Part shown: positions 1 through 7,376 of the stretch, piece by piece
Layout of the letters: every line of letters starts with the position of its first letter
How positions within the stretch are numbered: position 1 is the first letter of the stretch
Origin: CAZMGG01 sp964565715
Lineage (GTDB): Bacteria; Planctomycetota; UBA1135; UBA2386
NCBI GenBank assembly: GCA_964565715.1
Contig: CAZMGG010000083.1
Span: 1-25,197, forward strand
Length of the DNA stretch: 25,197 bases
Reading direction: 5' to 3'
The notes under the pieces: generated by a model
What the model saw: only the letters and a program-made list of their open reading frames with translations
The model's database searches: none
Told to the model about the DNA's origin: nothing
Position numbers and translations under genes: made by a program

Positions 1-6
1 CAACCC

Positions 7-261
7 CCCTGGAACGCCCCCTGCGGGCCCGCCACGGCCTGGGGCGTCCGCGGCGCGGGCCCGTCGATTCCGCCGCGGCGGCCGTTCTGCGCCTTCCGCG
101 TGGAGGCGATGGGGCCCGGAGCGGCCAACTTGATTGCGCACTAATTCTGGTGGAGGCCGGACGAGGGGATCAGGTGACGGAATGGCGGCGGGCCATGGCG
201 TGTCGGGCGCGCGCAGAGGCGGGAATCGACGGGTGGCCGACGGACGGGCGGCGTCAGGAGC
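7..261. repeat. 255-bp direct repeat, left copy 1
   Basis: This stretch recurs almost unchanged at 377-630, differing by a one-base indel and a few substitutions. It holds the AT-richer core AACTTGATTGCGCAC (about 127-141), which stands out in very GC-rich DNA. The same core occurs in opposite orientation three times on the far side of the transposase gene. No credible gene lies in 1-665: the long plus-strand frames there are GC-driven and run straight through the repeats and the antisense of the transposase. The copy may begin before the window edge. Confidence 0.85.
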
Positions 262-376
262 GTGCGCAGGCGCAACGGAGGTGGGTGTCGGGAGGATTCC
301 GGGGGGCTGGCGGGCATCGGCGTGCGTCCGCGGCGCCCCTCGGCCAGTCCGTCGACCGCGCGGCAACCGCGCGCCG

Positions 377-630
377 CCCTGGAACGCCCCCTGCGGGCCG
401 CCACGGCCTGGGGCGTCCGCGGCGCGGGCCCGTCGATTCCGCCGCGGCGGCCGCTCTGCGCCTTCCGCGTGGAGGCGATGGGGCCCGGAACGGCCAACTT
501 GATTGCGCACTAATTCTGGTGGAGGCCGGACGAGGGGATCAGGCGACGGAATGGCGGCGGGCCATGGCGTGTCGGGCGCGCGCAGAGGCGGGAATCGACG
601 GGTGGCCGACGGACGGGCGGCGTCAGGAGC
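377..630. repeat. 255-bp direct repeat, left copy 2
   Basis: This is the second copy of the 7-261 repeat, offset by 369-370 bases. Identity ends at the shared bases GCGTCAGGAGC (620-630), about 35 bases beyond the 3' end of the minus-strand transposase gene. The core AACTTGATTGCGCAC lies at about 496-510. The roughly 115 bases between the copies (262-376) are not repeated elsewhere in the window. Confidence 0.85.
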
Positions 631-665
631 ACGCGGCGTCGCCACGGGGCGGCCGGCAGGAGCCC

Positions 666-1451
666 CTACGAGGTCTGCGGCAGTTCGTTCATCGACAGCA
701 GCCCGTGCCGGCGCCAGCCCTTGCTGAGCAGCCACGTCCGCGGGCGCTCGACGGGCGTCTCCACGCCGTCGAGCCCGCGGACCACGAACGGCTCGCGGTA
801 GCCGTCGAACCACGGCGCCGACGTGAAGACGTCGATCGCCTGCGGCACGACCACCTCACGGCCCTCGGCGGCGTGCTTCCTGCCGTTATGCAGCACGTAG
901 CGCAGCGCGTTCCGCGTCTCCTTCGGCGTCTTCAGGATGCGGTCGTGGTGGCGGTCGGCGAACACCTTGCCCTGCCGATTCCACAGCCGGTTCAGGCCGC
1001 GCGCCACCCGGATCATCAGGCCCTGCAGCCCGCGGGTCAGCGCGTGGCGATCGCGTGCCTCGACGATCAGGTGCAGGTGGTCGTTCAGGATCGCGTAGTG
1101 GCAGAGCCGGAAGGCGCCCTCGGTCGCCGGCGACCGCCCGTCCTTGCCGCCCTTGCCGCCGTGGCAGAACGCCGCCCGCAGCACGGCGTACTCCGCCTTG
1201 CGGCGCAGCGGCGGCAACCCGGGCAGCAGCTTGATGGTGACGTGCACCGGGAAGCGCGACGCCAACGCGCCGCGCTGGCGATGATCCACCCGCGCCACGC
1301 CATGCTTCGGCTTGCGGCCCGCACCCGGCCGCGCGCCGCCATGGCCGCTCTTCGGCGGCGCCAGGGGCAGGGTGCCGCGCGCGGCCTTGCCGGTCGGCCC
1401 GGCCCCGCCTCGTCGGCCACCGCGTCCCTCGCCGGTCGTGCGCTTCGCCAT
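666..1451 (-). CDS. REP-associated tyrosine transposase (RAYT, IS200/Y1-like HUH family)
   Basis: Single-strand DNA transposase of the Y1/HUH type, domesticated relatives of which spread REP-type palindromes. The protein has an arginine/lysine/glycine-rich N-terminus containing GGARPGAGRKPK, common in RAYTs. The HUH metal-binding motif is visible as HLHL near residues 125-128, followed by IVEA. The likely catalytic tyrosine is in RYVLHNGRKH near residue 185. A C-terminal segment with WFDGYREPF follows. At 261 aa it is a normal length for the family. I start at the ATG at 1451 (MAKRTTGE); an ATG five codons upstream at 1466 has a GGAAG at suitable spacing and is an alternative. The reading frame stays open to 1586, but that part runs into the repeat array. 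Flanking repeats with a shared inverted core support a link between this enzyme and the repeats. No frameshift or missing catalytic residue is seen, so it may be active. Confidence 0.85.
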   Translation of the reverse strand: MAKRTTGEGRGGRRGGAGPTGKAARGTLPLAPPKSGHGGARPGAGRKPKHGVARVDHRQRGALASRFPVHVTIKLLPGLPPLRRKAEYAVLRAAFCHGGKGGKDGRSPATEGAFRLCHYAILNDHLHLIVEARDRHALTRGLQGLMIRVARGLNRLWNRQGKVFADRHHDRILKTPKETRNALRYVLHNGRKHAAEGREVVVPQAIDVFTSAPWFDGYREPFVVRGLDGVETPVERPRTWLLSKGWRRHGLLSMNELPQTS

Positions 1452-1519
1452 GGTGGGCGCACCCATATGGAGGCGCTTCCGGGCGGTCAAGCACCCCCGC
1501 CCCCTCTGGCCGAGACCCT

Positions 1520-2120
1520 TGGCCTCCTGGCCGCACCGCGCGAGGCGTGCGTTCGTGGGCGCGCGGGCCACGCGGGTGCGGTCCACGGCGGCCGCGCCCC
1601 CACGGCGGGCGGCGAGGTCCGGGGTGGGCGTTCCAACCTGTGTCAGGACAGCCCTTTAGGGCGGCGGAGGATGCGAAGGGACGGCGCTGGGCGCCTCCGC
1701 GGAATTGGTGCGCAATCAAGTTGGGCCTCCGCCGAGGCAGTGCGTTCGGGGGGGCGGGGGTCCACGCGGGCGCGGTCCACGGCGGCCGCGCCCCCACGGC
1801 GGGCGGCGAGGTCCGGGGTGGGCGTTCCAACCTGTGTCAGGACAGCCCTTTAGGGCGGCGGAGGATGCGAAGGGACGGCGCTGGGCGCCTCCGCGGAATT
1901 GGTGCGCAATCAAGTTGGGCCTCCGCCGAGGCAGTGCGTTCGGGGGGCGGTGGGGCCACGCGGGTGCGGTCCACGGCGGCCGCGCCCCCACGGGGGGCGG
2001 CGAGGTCCGGCGTGGGCGTCCTAACTCACGTCGAGGCAGCCATTTAACGCGGAGGAAGGGGCGAGAGGTGGCTCTGGGCGACCCACAGAGAATTAGTGCG
2101 CAATCAAGTTGGGCCCCGGG
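1520..2120. repeat. 194-bp tandem repeat array, three copies
   Basis: Three copies have an exact period of 194 bases. CCACGCGGG starts at 1568, 1762 and 1956, and CGCAATCAAG starts at 1711, 1905 and 2099. The first two copies are nearly identical; the third has diverged in its second half. A degenerate partial unit seems to extend left to about 1520. Each of the first two units contains small inverted repeats (GCCCT-TT-AGGGC and GGCGC-TGG-GCGCC) and the core GTGCGCAATCAAGTT, which is the reverse complement of the core in the left repeats. No credible gene is seen between 1452 and 2200; apparent reading frames are repeats of repeats. Confidence 0.9.
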
Positions 2121-2142
2121 AAGGCCCGGGCCCGCGCAACCC

Positions 2143-2196
2143 CGGCGTTTTCCGCGCGGGCGGCGTTTTCCGCGCGGGCGGCGTTTTCCGCGCGGG
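2143..2196. repeat. Triple perfect 18-bp tandem repeat
   Basis: CGGCGTTTTCCGCGCGGG occurs three times head to tail without a mismatch, immediately before the hairpin at the end of etfA. On the etfA strand it lies just downstream of the hairpin and presents A-runs, so it is not a terminator U-tract. Its role is unknown; it may be a recent slippage expansion. Confidence 0.9.
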
Positions 2197-2200
2197 GCGG

Positions 2201-2248
2201 CGCTGACCGCCCACGGACGGCGCGGAGCGCCGTCCGTGGCGGTCAGCG
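2201..2248 (-). terminator. Long hairpin at the 3' end of etfA
   Basis: An inverted repeat of about 22 bp with one bulged C and a GGA loop: CGCTGACCGCC plus ACGGACGGCGC on the left, the complement on the right. The etfA stop codon (2243-2245) lies inside the outer stem. It is a strong candidate terminator or transcript-stabilising hairpin for etfBA, although no T-tract follows on the minus strand. Confidence 0.7.
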
Positions 2249-3226
2249 GTGCGCGACCGCGTCCTGCACGGCCTTGGTGAGGGCCGGCAGGACTTCGAAG
2301 ACGTCGCCGACGATGCCGTAGTCGGCGACCTTGAAGATCGGCGCCTCCGGGTCCTTGTTGATGGCGACGATCACCTTGCTGGTGCGCATGCCGGCGAGGT
2401 GCTGGATGGCGCCGCTGATGCCGCAGGCGATGTAGAGGGTGGGGGACACGACCTTGCCGGTCTGGCCGACCTGCTCGCGGTGCGGGCGCCAGCCGGCGTC
2501 GGTGACGGCGCGGGAGGCGCCGACGGTGGCGACGCCGGGGCCGAAGGCGGCGGCGAGGTCCTCGACCAGCTTGAAGTGGCCCGCCTCCTTGAGGCCGCGG
2601 CCGCCGGAGACGACGACGCGGGCTTCCTGCAGGGGCACGCGCTCGGCGGCGGCGGCGACCACCTCCTTGACGACGCTGGCGAAGGCGGCGGCGTCGACGC
2701 CGGCCGGGGCCTTGCTGACCGAGCCGCCGTCGGCGGGGGCGGCGGCGGCGAAGTTGTTCGGGCGCAGGGTGGCCATGAACGGCTTGCGGGCGGCCCAGAC
2801 CTTGAGGAGCGCCTTGCCGGCGAAGACCGGCTTGGTGGCGCCGAGCCTGGCGCCGTCGTGATGGAGCGCGGTGACGTCGGTGACGAGGCCGGTCTCGAGC
2901 AGGGCGGCGATGCGCGGCATCAGGTCCTTGCCCATGGCGGAGTGCGGCATGAGCACGGCGGCGGGGGCGAGTTCCTTCAGGTGCTGGTGGGCGACCTGGG
3001 CGAAGCCGTCGCCGCTGTAGCGCGCCAGCGCCGCGTCGTCGACGGCGACGACCTTGACGCCGGCCTTCTGCAGCTCGGCGGCGGCGGCGTCGAGATTGTG
3101 GCCCAGGACCAGGGCGGTGATGGGGCCGCCGCCGTGGATCTGGCGGGCGGCGGTGATGGCCTCGAGGCTGGGACGCTTCAGCTTGCCGTCCCGCACCTCG
3201 GCCACGACTACGACGTGATTGCTCAT
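2243..3226 (-). CDS. etfA: Electron transfer flavoprotein, alpha subunit
   Basis: Alpha subunit of the soluble ETF heterodimer, which carries FAD and passes electrons from acyl-CoA and other dehydrogenases to the quinone pool through ETF-quinone oxidoreductase. The 327-aa protein has the N-terminal alpha/beta domain (about 1-190). The conserved C-terminal FAD domain starts at about 205, with VVSGGRGLKE, VGASRAVTDAGW, QVGQTGKVVSPTLYIACGIS, GAIQHLAGM and AINKDPEAPIF, all ETF-alpha signatures. Length is typical. The ATG at 3224-3226 lies 23 bases after the etfB stop, so the two subunits form an etfB-etfA operon on the minus strand. No strong Shine-Dalgarno is visible before the start. The gene ends inside the hairpin at 2201-2248. 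Nothing ties it functionally to the flagellar genes. Confidence 0.97.
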   Translation of the reverse strand: MSNHVVVVAEVRDGKLKRPSLEAITAARQIHGGGPITALVLGHNLDAAAAELQKAGVKVVAVDDAALARYSGDGFAQVAHQHLKELAPAAVLMPHSAMGKDLMPRIAALLETGLVTDVTALHHDGARLGATKPVFAGKALLKVWAARKPFMATLRPNNFAAAAPADGGSVSKAPAGVDAAAFASVVKEVVAAAAERVPLQEARVVVSGGRGLKEAGHFKLVEDLAAAFGPGVATVGASRAVTDAGWRPHREQVGQTGKVVSPTLYIACGISGAIQHLAGMRTSKVIVAINKDPEAPIFKVADYGIVGDVFEVLPALTKAVQDAVAHR

Positions 3227-3249
3227 GGATGTGCTCGGTGGTGGCGGGA

Positions 3250-4002
3250 CTAGAGGACCTTGGCCTCGGTGCGCAGCGCGGTGATCAGGGCGGGAACGGC
3301 GGCGGCGCCCTCGCCGAGGATCTTGCCGGCCGGGCGGGCCGGCGGCAGGGCGAGGGACTCGATGGTGAAGGCCGGCTCGGCGGGGGTGGCGGCGACCTCG
3401 TTCAGCGGCTTCTTCTTCGCCGCCATGATGCCCTTCAGGTTGGCGTAGCGGGGCTCGTTGAGGCCCTTGTTGCAGGAGATCACCGCCGGCAGCCTGCCGG
3501 TGACGACCTCGCGGGCGCCCTCGATGTCACGCTCGGCGGTGTAGGCGTCGCCCTCGAGGGTGAACTTGACCACCTCGGTGACGCAGGACATGCCGAGCAG
3601 GGTGGCGAGGCGGGGCGGGAACTGGTTGTTGTCGGCGTCGATGGCCTGCTTGCCGCAGAAGACCAGCTTGGGCGCGAGGGTCTTCAAGTGGGCGGCCAGG
3701 GTGACCGCGGCGCTGTAGGAGTCGCTGACCCAGCCCTCGGTGGCCAGCAGGACGGCCTCGTCGGCGCCCATGGCGAGCGTGGTGCGCAGTTCCTTCTGGG
3801 CGTCCTTGCTGCCGAGCGTCACCACGGTGACCTTGCCGGCGCCGACCTGCTCCCTGGTCTTGAGGGCCTGCTCGACGGCGAACTCGTCGTAGGGGTTGAG
3901 GACGAACTCGACGCCGGCGGGGTCCAGGGACTTGCCGTCGGCGGCGATCTTGACGGTGAGCTCCGTCGAGGGGACGCGCTTGACGCAGGCTACGATGTCC
4001 AT
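3250..4002 (-). CDS. etfB: Electron transfer flavoprotein, beta subunit
   Basis: Beta subunit of ETF, which binds AMP and scaffolds the FAD of the alpha subunit. The 250-aa protein begins MDIVACVKRVPSTEL. It shows the family segments NPYDEFAVEQALK (near residue 36), MGADEAVLL (near 77), the beta-subunit signature around FCGKQAIDADNNQ (near 115), and a C-terminal LPPARPAGKI tail that reaches across to the alpha subunit in known structures. Length is typical. It is the first gene of the two-gene operon. The 207-base gap to the divergent gene at 4210 must hold its promoter, but I cannot pick out convincing -35/-10 boxes. The start lacks a clear Shine-Dalgarno. Confidence 0.97.
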   Translation of the reverse strand: MDIVACVKRVPSTELTVKIAADGKSLDPAGVEFVLNPYDEFAVEQALKTREQVGAGKVTVVTLGSKDAQKELRTTLAMGADEAVLLATEGWVSDSYSAAVTLAAHLKTLAPKLVFCGKQAIDADNNQFPPRLATLLGMSCVTEVVKFTLEGDAYTAERDIEGAREVVTGRLPAVISCNKGLNEPRYANLKGIMAAKKKPLNEVAATPAEPAFTIESLALPPARPAGKILGEGAAAVPALITALRTEAKVL

Positions 4003-4209
4003 GCGAAGGGGTTGCGAGGGGTCGGAGGGGGCGGCGCCGGGGGTGTCCGGGTCGCGAATTGGGGGGGTGAGCTTAGTCCCGGTGGCGGGGGTTTCTTTCG
4101 TTTTTTCCGGGGCGCGTCCGGCGGTGGCGGCCGGCGGCGCCGGGTGAGGCGACTCGGTGAAAACCCCATCCCCCCGCTAAGGCCGGTTGGCCGAAAGAGA
4201 CGCCAACCC

Positions 4210-4785
4210 ATGAGCGAGCTGACCGAGGGCATCCTCCCGACCATCGCCCGGATCCAGGACCTGTTCGAGACCTGGCGGGCCATGGGCCATCGCCGCCTGC
4301 CGAACGGCACCGAGCTGATCTGTCGGGTGCCCGAGGCCGAGGGCGAGGGCAATGCCTGGATGCACGTGCTGTTCCCGCGGTTGACGGGGCAGCAGATCCG
4401 CGAGCTGGAGGCGGGCATCGGCCGGCCGCTGCCGAAGGACCTGCGCACGGTCTACTCGGTGCTGGGCGGGATGTCGCTGTTCGGCGGGATGTTCCGGCTG
4501 CACGGCGTGAGCACGCCGTTCGTCAAGGAGTGGGAGTACTCGCTGCAGCCCGGCGACGTGCTGGAGCTGAACCACGAGCTGGACCACTTCGCGTGGAAGA
4601 CCGACTCGGTGGTGGCGTTCGCGGTGAACGCCTGGGACCTGTCGGTGCACGCGTTCAGCAGCTCGCATCCGGCGCAGATCCTGCGGCTGGAGCGGGGCAC
4701 CGGCGAGGTGCTGGAGCGGCACGACAACGTCTGGGACCTGCTCGACACGCGCCTGCACCGGCTCGACGAGCTGATGCTGCGGTGA
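4210..4785 (+). CDS. SMI1/KNR4 (SUKH) family protein
   Basis: A 191-aa soluble protein without signal peptide or membrane segment. LTGQQIRELEAGIGRPLP followed by KDLRTVYSVLGGMSLFGGMFRLHGV matches the start of SUKH domains: an amphipathic helix, the 'lP.dlr..y...nG' turn, then beta strands. A later strand pattern (VVAFAVNAWDLSVHAFSSS, ILRLERGTGEVLERHDNVWDLL) is also typical. SUKH domains are protein-binding modules and many bacterial ones are immunity proteins for polymorphic toxins. No toxin gene is next to this one, so that role is not supported here. The ATG at 4210 is the first in a good context; the frame is open upstream but includes non-coding-looking sequence antisense to etfB. The gene converges with the GNAT gene; the two stop codons are 12 bases apart. 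Confidence 0.75.
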   Translation: MSELTEGILPTIARIQDLFETWRAMGHRRLPNGTELICRVPEAEGEGNAWMHVLFPRLTGQQIRELEAGIGRPLPKDLRTVYSVLGGMSLFGGMFRLHGVSTPFVKEWEYSLQPGDVLELNHELDHFAWKTDSVVAFAVNAWDLSVHAFSSSHPAQILRLERGTGEVLERHDNVWDLLDTRLHRLDELMLR

Positions 4786-4800
4786 GCGGCGCGGCGCTCA
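4783..4800. terminator. Bidirectional hairpin between convergent genes
   Basis: TGAGCG-gcgcgg-CGCTCA: the left arm starts with the stop codon of the SUKH gene (4783-4785) and the right arm ends with the stop codon of the GNAT gene (4798-4800, minus strand). It could serve both transcripts. The stem is only 6 bp and no T-tracts follow. Confidence 0.45.
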
Positions 4801-5685
4801 GACCGAATCGAGGCCGTCGAGGAAGAACGGCGCGGTGCCGCGGGCGGTGAGCGGCAGGACCATGGGGCCGTCCATGGTCGCCGTCTCCAGCACGCGCGGC
4901 CCGAGCAGGGCCGGGAGCTGCGGCCGGTAGGGCGGCAGGATGAGCAGGGCCTCGTCCTGGCCGGCGAGCGCCATCGCGCCCGGCAGCAGGACGGCCAGGT
5001 CGTCGTCGGCGCCGCCGAGTTCGTGCCACCAGCCCTGCAGGTCGGCGCCCTTGCCGCAGCAGGCGTAGGCCACCGGCGCGCCGTCGCGCTCGAGGACGGC
5101 CACGGTCATGCCGGGCGTGGTGAGCAGGCCGGAATGGGCGGCGGCGGCGCGATGGGCGGCCATCGGCTTCTGGCAGTGCAGGGCGTGCAGGGCGGGATGG
5201 TCGGCGACGGTGGCGGGGCGCACGCCGGCGGTGGCGGCGGGCTGGCCGAGGGCGAGGCAGCGTTCGGCGTGGCCCTGGCGGAAGCCGGCGCGGGCGTAGA
5301 GGCCCGGGGCCTCGGCCCACAGGGCCAGCGCGTCGCAGCCGCCGGCGCGGGCGAGTCCGATCGCGGCGTGCAGGAGGCGTCCAGCGTGGCCCTGGCGACG
5401 ATGGGCCGGATCGGTGGCGACGCTGCCGACCAGGGCGAGGCGCAGGAGGCCGGCGGTGGTGCGGCAGGGGAGGGTCGCCAGCGCGGTGTGGGCGATCAGG
5501 CGATCGCCGTCGAGCAGCACCAGGAAGGCGCCGTGGCCGTCGCTGCGGTAGAGCTGCGGCCAGGTGTGCTGCACGGCGTAGAACGAGTCCGGCAGCAGCC
5601 ATTCCTGCAGCAGCGGCAGGAACGGCTGCACGCCGGTGCGGTCGAGCACGCGCTGGGTCAGGGTCGCGCCGCCGGCGGTGGTCAC
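4798..5685 (-). CDS. GNAT family N-acetyltransferase
   Basis: A 295-aa protein with a GCN5-related acetyltransferase fold in its N-terminal half. LALVGSVATDPAHRRQGHAG followed by RLLHAAIGLAR (near residues 82-112) is motif A, with the RRQGHAG acetyl-CoA pyrophosphate loop; ALWAEAPGLYARAGF follows as motif B. The C-terminal half (about 160-295) could be a second, degenerate GNAT-like domain, as in two-domain family members. The substrate is unknown. The ATG (5683-5685) overlaps the TGA of the upstream 90-aa gene by 4 bases (ATGA), so it is translationally coupled to the end of the flagellar operon. That placement raises the idea that it acts on a flagellar or regulatory substrate, but simple hitch-hiking is equally possible. 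Confidence 0.85.
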   Translation of the reverse strand: MTTAGGATLTQRVLDRTGVQPFLPLLQEWLLPDSFYAVQHTWPQLYRSDGHGAFLVLLDGDRLIAHTALATLPCRTTAGLLRLALVGSVATDPAHRRQGHAGRLLHAAIGLARAGGCDALALWAEAPGLYARAGFRQGHAERCLALGQPAATAGVRPATVADHPALHALHCQKPMAAHRAAAAHSGLLTTPGMTVAVLERDGAPVAYACCGKGADLQGWWHELGGADDDLAVLLPGAMALAGQDEALLILPPYRPQLPALLGPRVLETATMDGPMVLPLTARGTAPFFLDGLDSV

Positions 5686-5954
5686 GGCTGCCTGCTGCGG
5701 AAGGCGTCTTCCAGGCGGCGGCGCAGGTCCATCGCCGAGGTGAAGTCCTGGTCGGCGGCCCGCAGGGCCTGTTGCAGGCCCTCGGTGTCGTGGACCTCGG
5801 CGGGTGCGGGGGCGCCGGCCAGCCGCTCCAGGCGTTCGAGCAGGGCCCGGAAGTCGGCGCCGTCGGCCGGCGGTGACGCGGCGGCGGGACGGGTGGGCTC
5901 GGCGCCGGGCTGGCCGGGGACGGGGCCGATCGCCCTGCTGGTGAGGTCGTTCAT
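5682..5954 (-). CDS. Small protein of unknown function downstream of flgL
   Basis: A 90-aa protein that I do not recognise. It has a proline/alanine-rich N-terminus (about 10-30), then two predicted amphipathic helices: DFRALLERLERLAG, and EGLQQALRAADQDFTSAMDL continuing into RRRLEDAFRSRQ. There is no signal peptide, cysteine or membrane segment. It starts 4 bases after the flgL stop and overlaps the GNAT gene by 4 bases, so it is expressed with the hook-filament junction genes. In many other bacteria csrA/fliW follow flgL; this protein does not look like either. Its helical build and position would fit a small flagellar chaperone or assembly factor, but this is inference from context only. 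Confidence 0.7.
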   Translation of the reverse strand: MNDLTSRAIGPVPGQPGAEPTRPAAASPPADGADFRALLERLERLAGAPAPAEVHDTEGLQQALRAADQDFTSAMDLRRRLEDAFRSRQP

Positions 5955-5958
5955 CGGC

Positions 5959-7374
5959 TCACCTCAGGATGCTGGCCAGCGAGGTCTGCATGACGCGGCT
6001 GCTGATCTGCAGCGCCGCCTGGTAGGCGATGTCCTGCCGTTGCAGCGACAGGATCGACTCGGCGATGTCGGCGTCCTCGACCCGCGACAGCGACTCGCTG
6101 CGGCTGATCTGCAGGTTCTGCACGCGCGAGTTGACGACCTCCATGCTCGAGGAACGGAAGCCGAGCTCGCGGAGGCCGTCGAGGATGCCGTCGTGGGCGG
6201 CGTCGACCTCGGCCAGCAGGCCGGAGATGCGGTCGCGCACCTCGTTGGTCGGCAGGTTGTCCTGGTTGAACAGCAGGTCGCGCAGGGCGCCGAGCACGGT
6301 GAACGAGTCGAAGGTGCCGGGGTGGGTGACCAGCTCGGTGCCGGGCCGGGTGATGTTGCGCACGTCGACGTTGAGCACCGTGCCGTCGTAGGAGTTGCGC
6401 ACCGCGGCGTTGGGCGAGGCGAAGTCGGTGACGTCGCGCACGGTGGCGCCGCCGTCGGTGCTGAGCCCGGCCTTGCTGGTGAAGGTGCCGGTGAGCGTCG
6501 CCGGCACGCCGGTGACGGTGAGGTTGATGGTGCGGCCGTCGGCGGTGGTGAAGTCGGTGTTGCTGACCGGCAGGGCCAGGGCGGGGCCGCCGCCGACGCT
6601 GAGGGTGGCCGGTGAGGCGGTGAAGGTGTAGGCGAGGCGGCCGAGCGCGGTGGTGGCGCCGCTGCCGGCGGTCACCGTCGACGGGCGGTCGGTGTGCAGG
6701 CCGTTGTAGGTGACCAGCAGCTCCTGGTAGCCAGCACCGGTGTCGCCGGCGCCGGTCGGGACTGCGCCGGTGTTGCCGCCGCTGAACTGCGCCGGCTGGC
6801 GGTTGCGGGCCTGGAACACCGAGTCGCCCGGCAGGTTCAGCTCGCTGCGCAGGCCCGGCGCCACTTCCACGGCGATGCGCTGGCGGTTGCCCTGGTAGAC
6901 CACCCGGCTGCCGCCGCCATCGGTGACCATGCGGAACGGCTCCTGGTTGTCGGCGGTGCCGGCGAACAGGTAGCGGTCGGCGCGCTTGCTGTTGGCGATG
7001 CCGACCAGCTGGTTGAGGAGCTGCTCCACCTCGGCGCCGATGCTGGTGCGGTCGCTGTCGCTGACCGTGCCGTTGCTGGCCTGCATGGTGAGCTCGCGCA
7101 CGCGCTGCATCAGCGAGCTGGCGTCCTCCAGGGAGGCGGCGCCGGTGTCGAGCACCTCGCGGGACAGCGTGATGTTCTCGCCGAACTGCTTGAGGTTCCG
7201 GATGTCGTTGCCGAGCGGGATGATGCGCAGCGCGGCGATCGGGTCGTCCGACGGGCGGTTGACGCGCTTGCCGGTGGCCACCTGGGCCTGCAGCCGCGAG
7301 TACTGCGACAGGCTGCCCTGGATGTCGCCGAGCGCCTGGCGGTAGAGATTGCCGTGGGTGATGCGGAGGCTCAT
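5959..7374 (-). CDS. flgL: Flagellar hook-associated protein 3 (hook-filament junction)
   Basis: FlgL joins FlgK to the flagellin filament. The N-terminal D0/D1 coiled region starts MSLRITHGNLYRQALGDIQ and contains VATGKRVNRPSDDP and the LF.GTADN-type turn YLFAGTADNQEPF near residue 140. The C-terminal helix ends IAYQAALQISSRVMQTSLAS. The 471-aa length is well above the roughly 300-aa enterobacterial form. The extra sequence is a beta-rich, Thr/Gly/Ala-rich insertion (about residues 190-350) that would form a surface-exposed domain. It starts 2 bases after the flgK stop. It is exported by the flagellar type III system, so no signal peptide is expected or seen. Confidence 0.95.
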   Translation of the reverse strand: MSLRITHGNLYRQALGDIQGSLSQYSRLQAQVATGKRVNRPSDDPIAALRIIPLGNDIRNLKQFGENITLSREVLDTGAASLEDASSLMQRVRELTMQASNGTVSDSDRTSIGAEVEQLLNQLVGIANSKRADRYLFAGTADNQEPFRMVTDGGGSRVVYQGNRQRIAVEVAPGLRSELNLPGDSVFQARNRQPAQFSGGNTGAVPTGAGDTGAGYQELLVTYNGLHTDRPSTVTAGSGATTALGRLAYTFTASPATLSVGGGPALALPVSNTDFTTADGRTINLTVTGVPATLTGTFTSKAGLSTDGGATVRDVTDFASPNAAVRNSYDGTVLNVDVRNITRPGTELVTHPGTFDSFTVLGALRDLLFNQDNLPTNEVRDRISGLLAEVDAAHDGILDGLRELGFRSSSMEVVNSRVQNLQISRSESLSRVEDADIAESILSLQRQDIAYQAALQISSRVMQTSLASILR

Positions 7375-7376
7375 GG

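Noticed and set aside
7..630. Possible CRISPR array from the repeated blocks at the left edge
   Set aside because: Only two copies of about 255 bp, with none of the short regular repeat-spacer alternation of CRISPR and no cas genes.
150..1853. Long plus-strand frame of 567 codons across the transposase region
   Set aside because: It is antisense to the RAYT gene, runs through both repeat families, and its product is Arg/Ala/Gly-rich low-complexity sequence without any family pattern.
5682..5954. Small gene after flgL as csrA or fliW
   Set aside because: It has none of the beta-strand pattern of CsrA and is too short and too helical for FliW.
5023..6615. Plus-strand frame opposite GNAT, the 90-aa gene and flgL
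   Set aside because: Same GC-bias shadow; Gly/Ala/Val-rich without motifs and spans three real genes.
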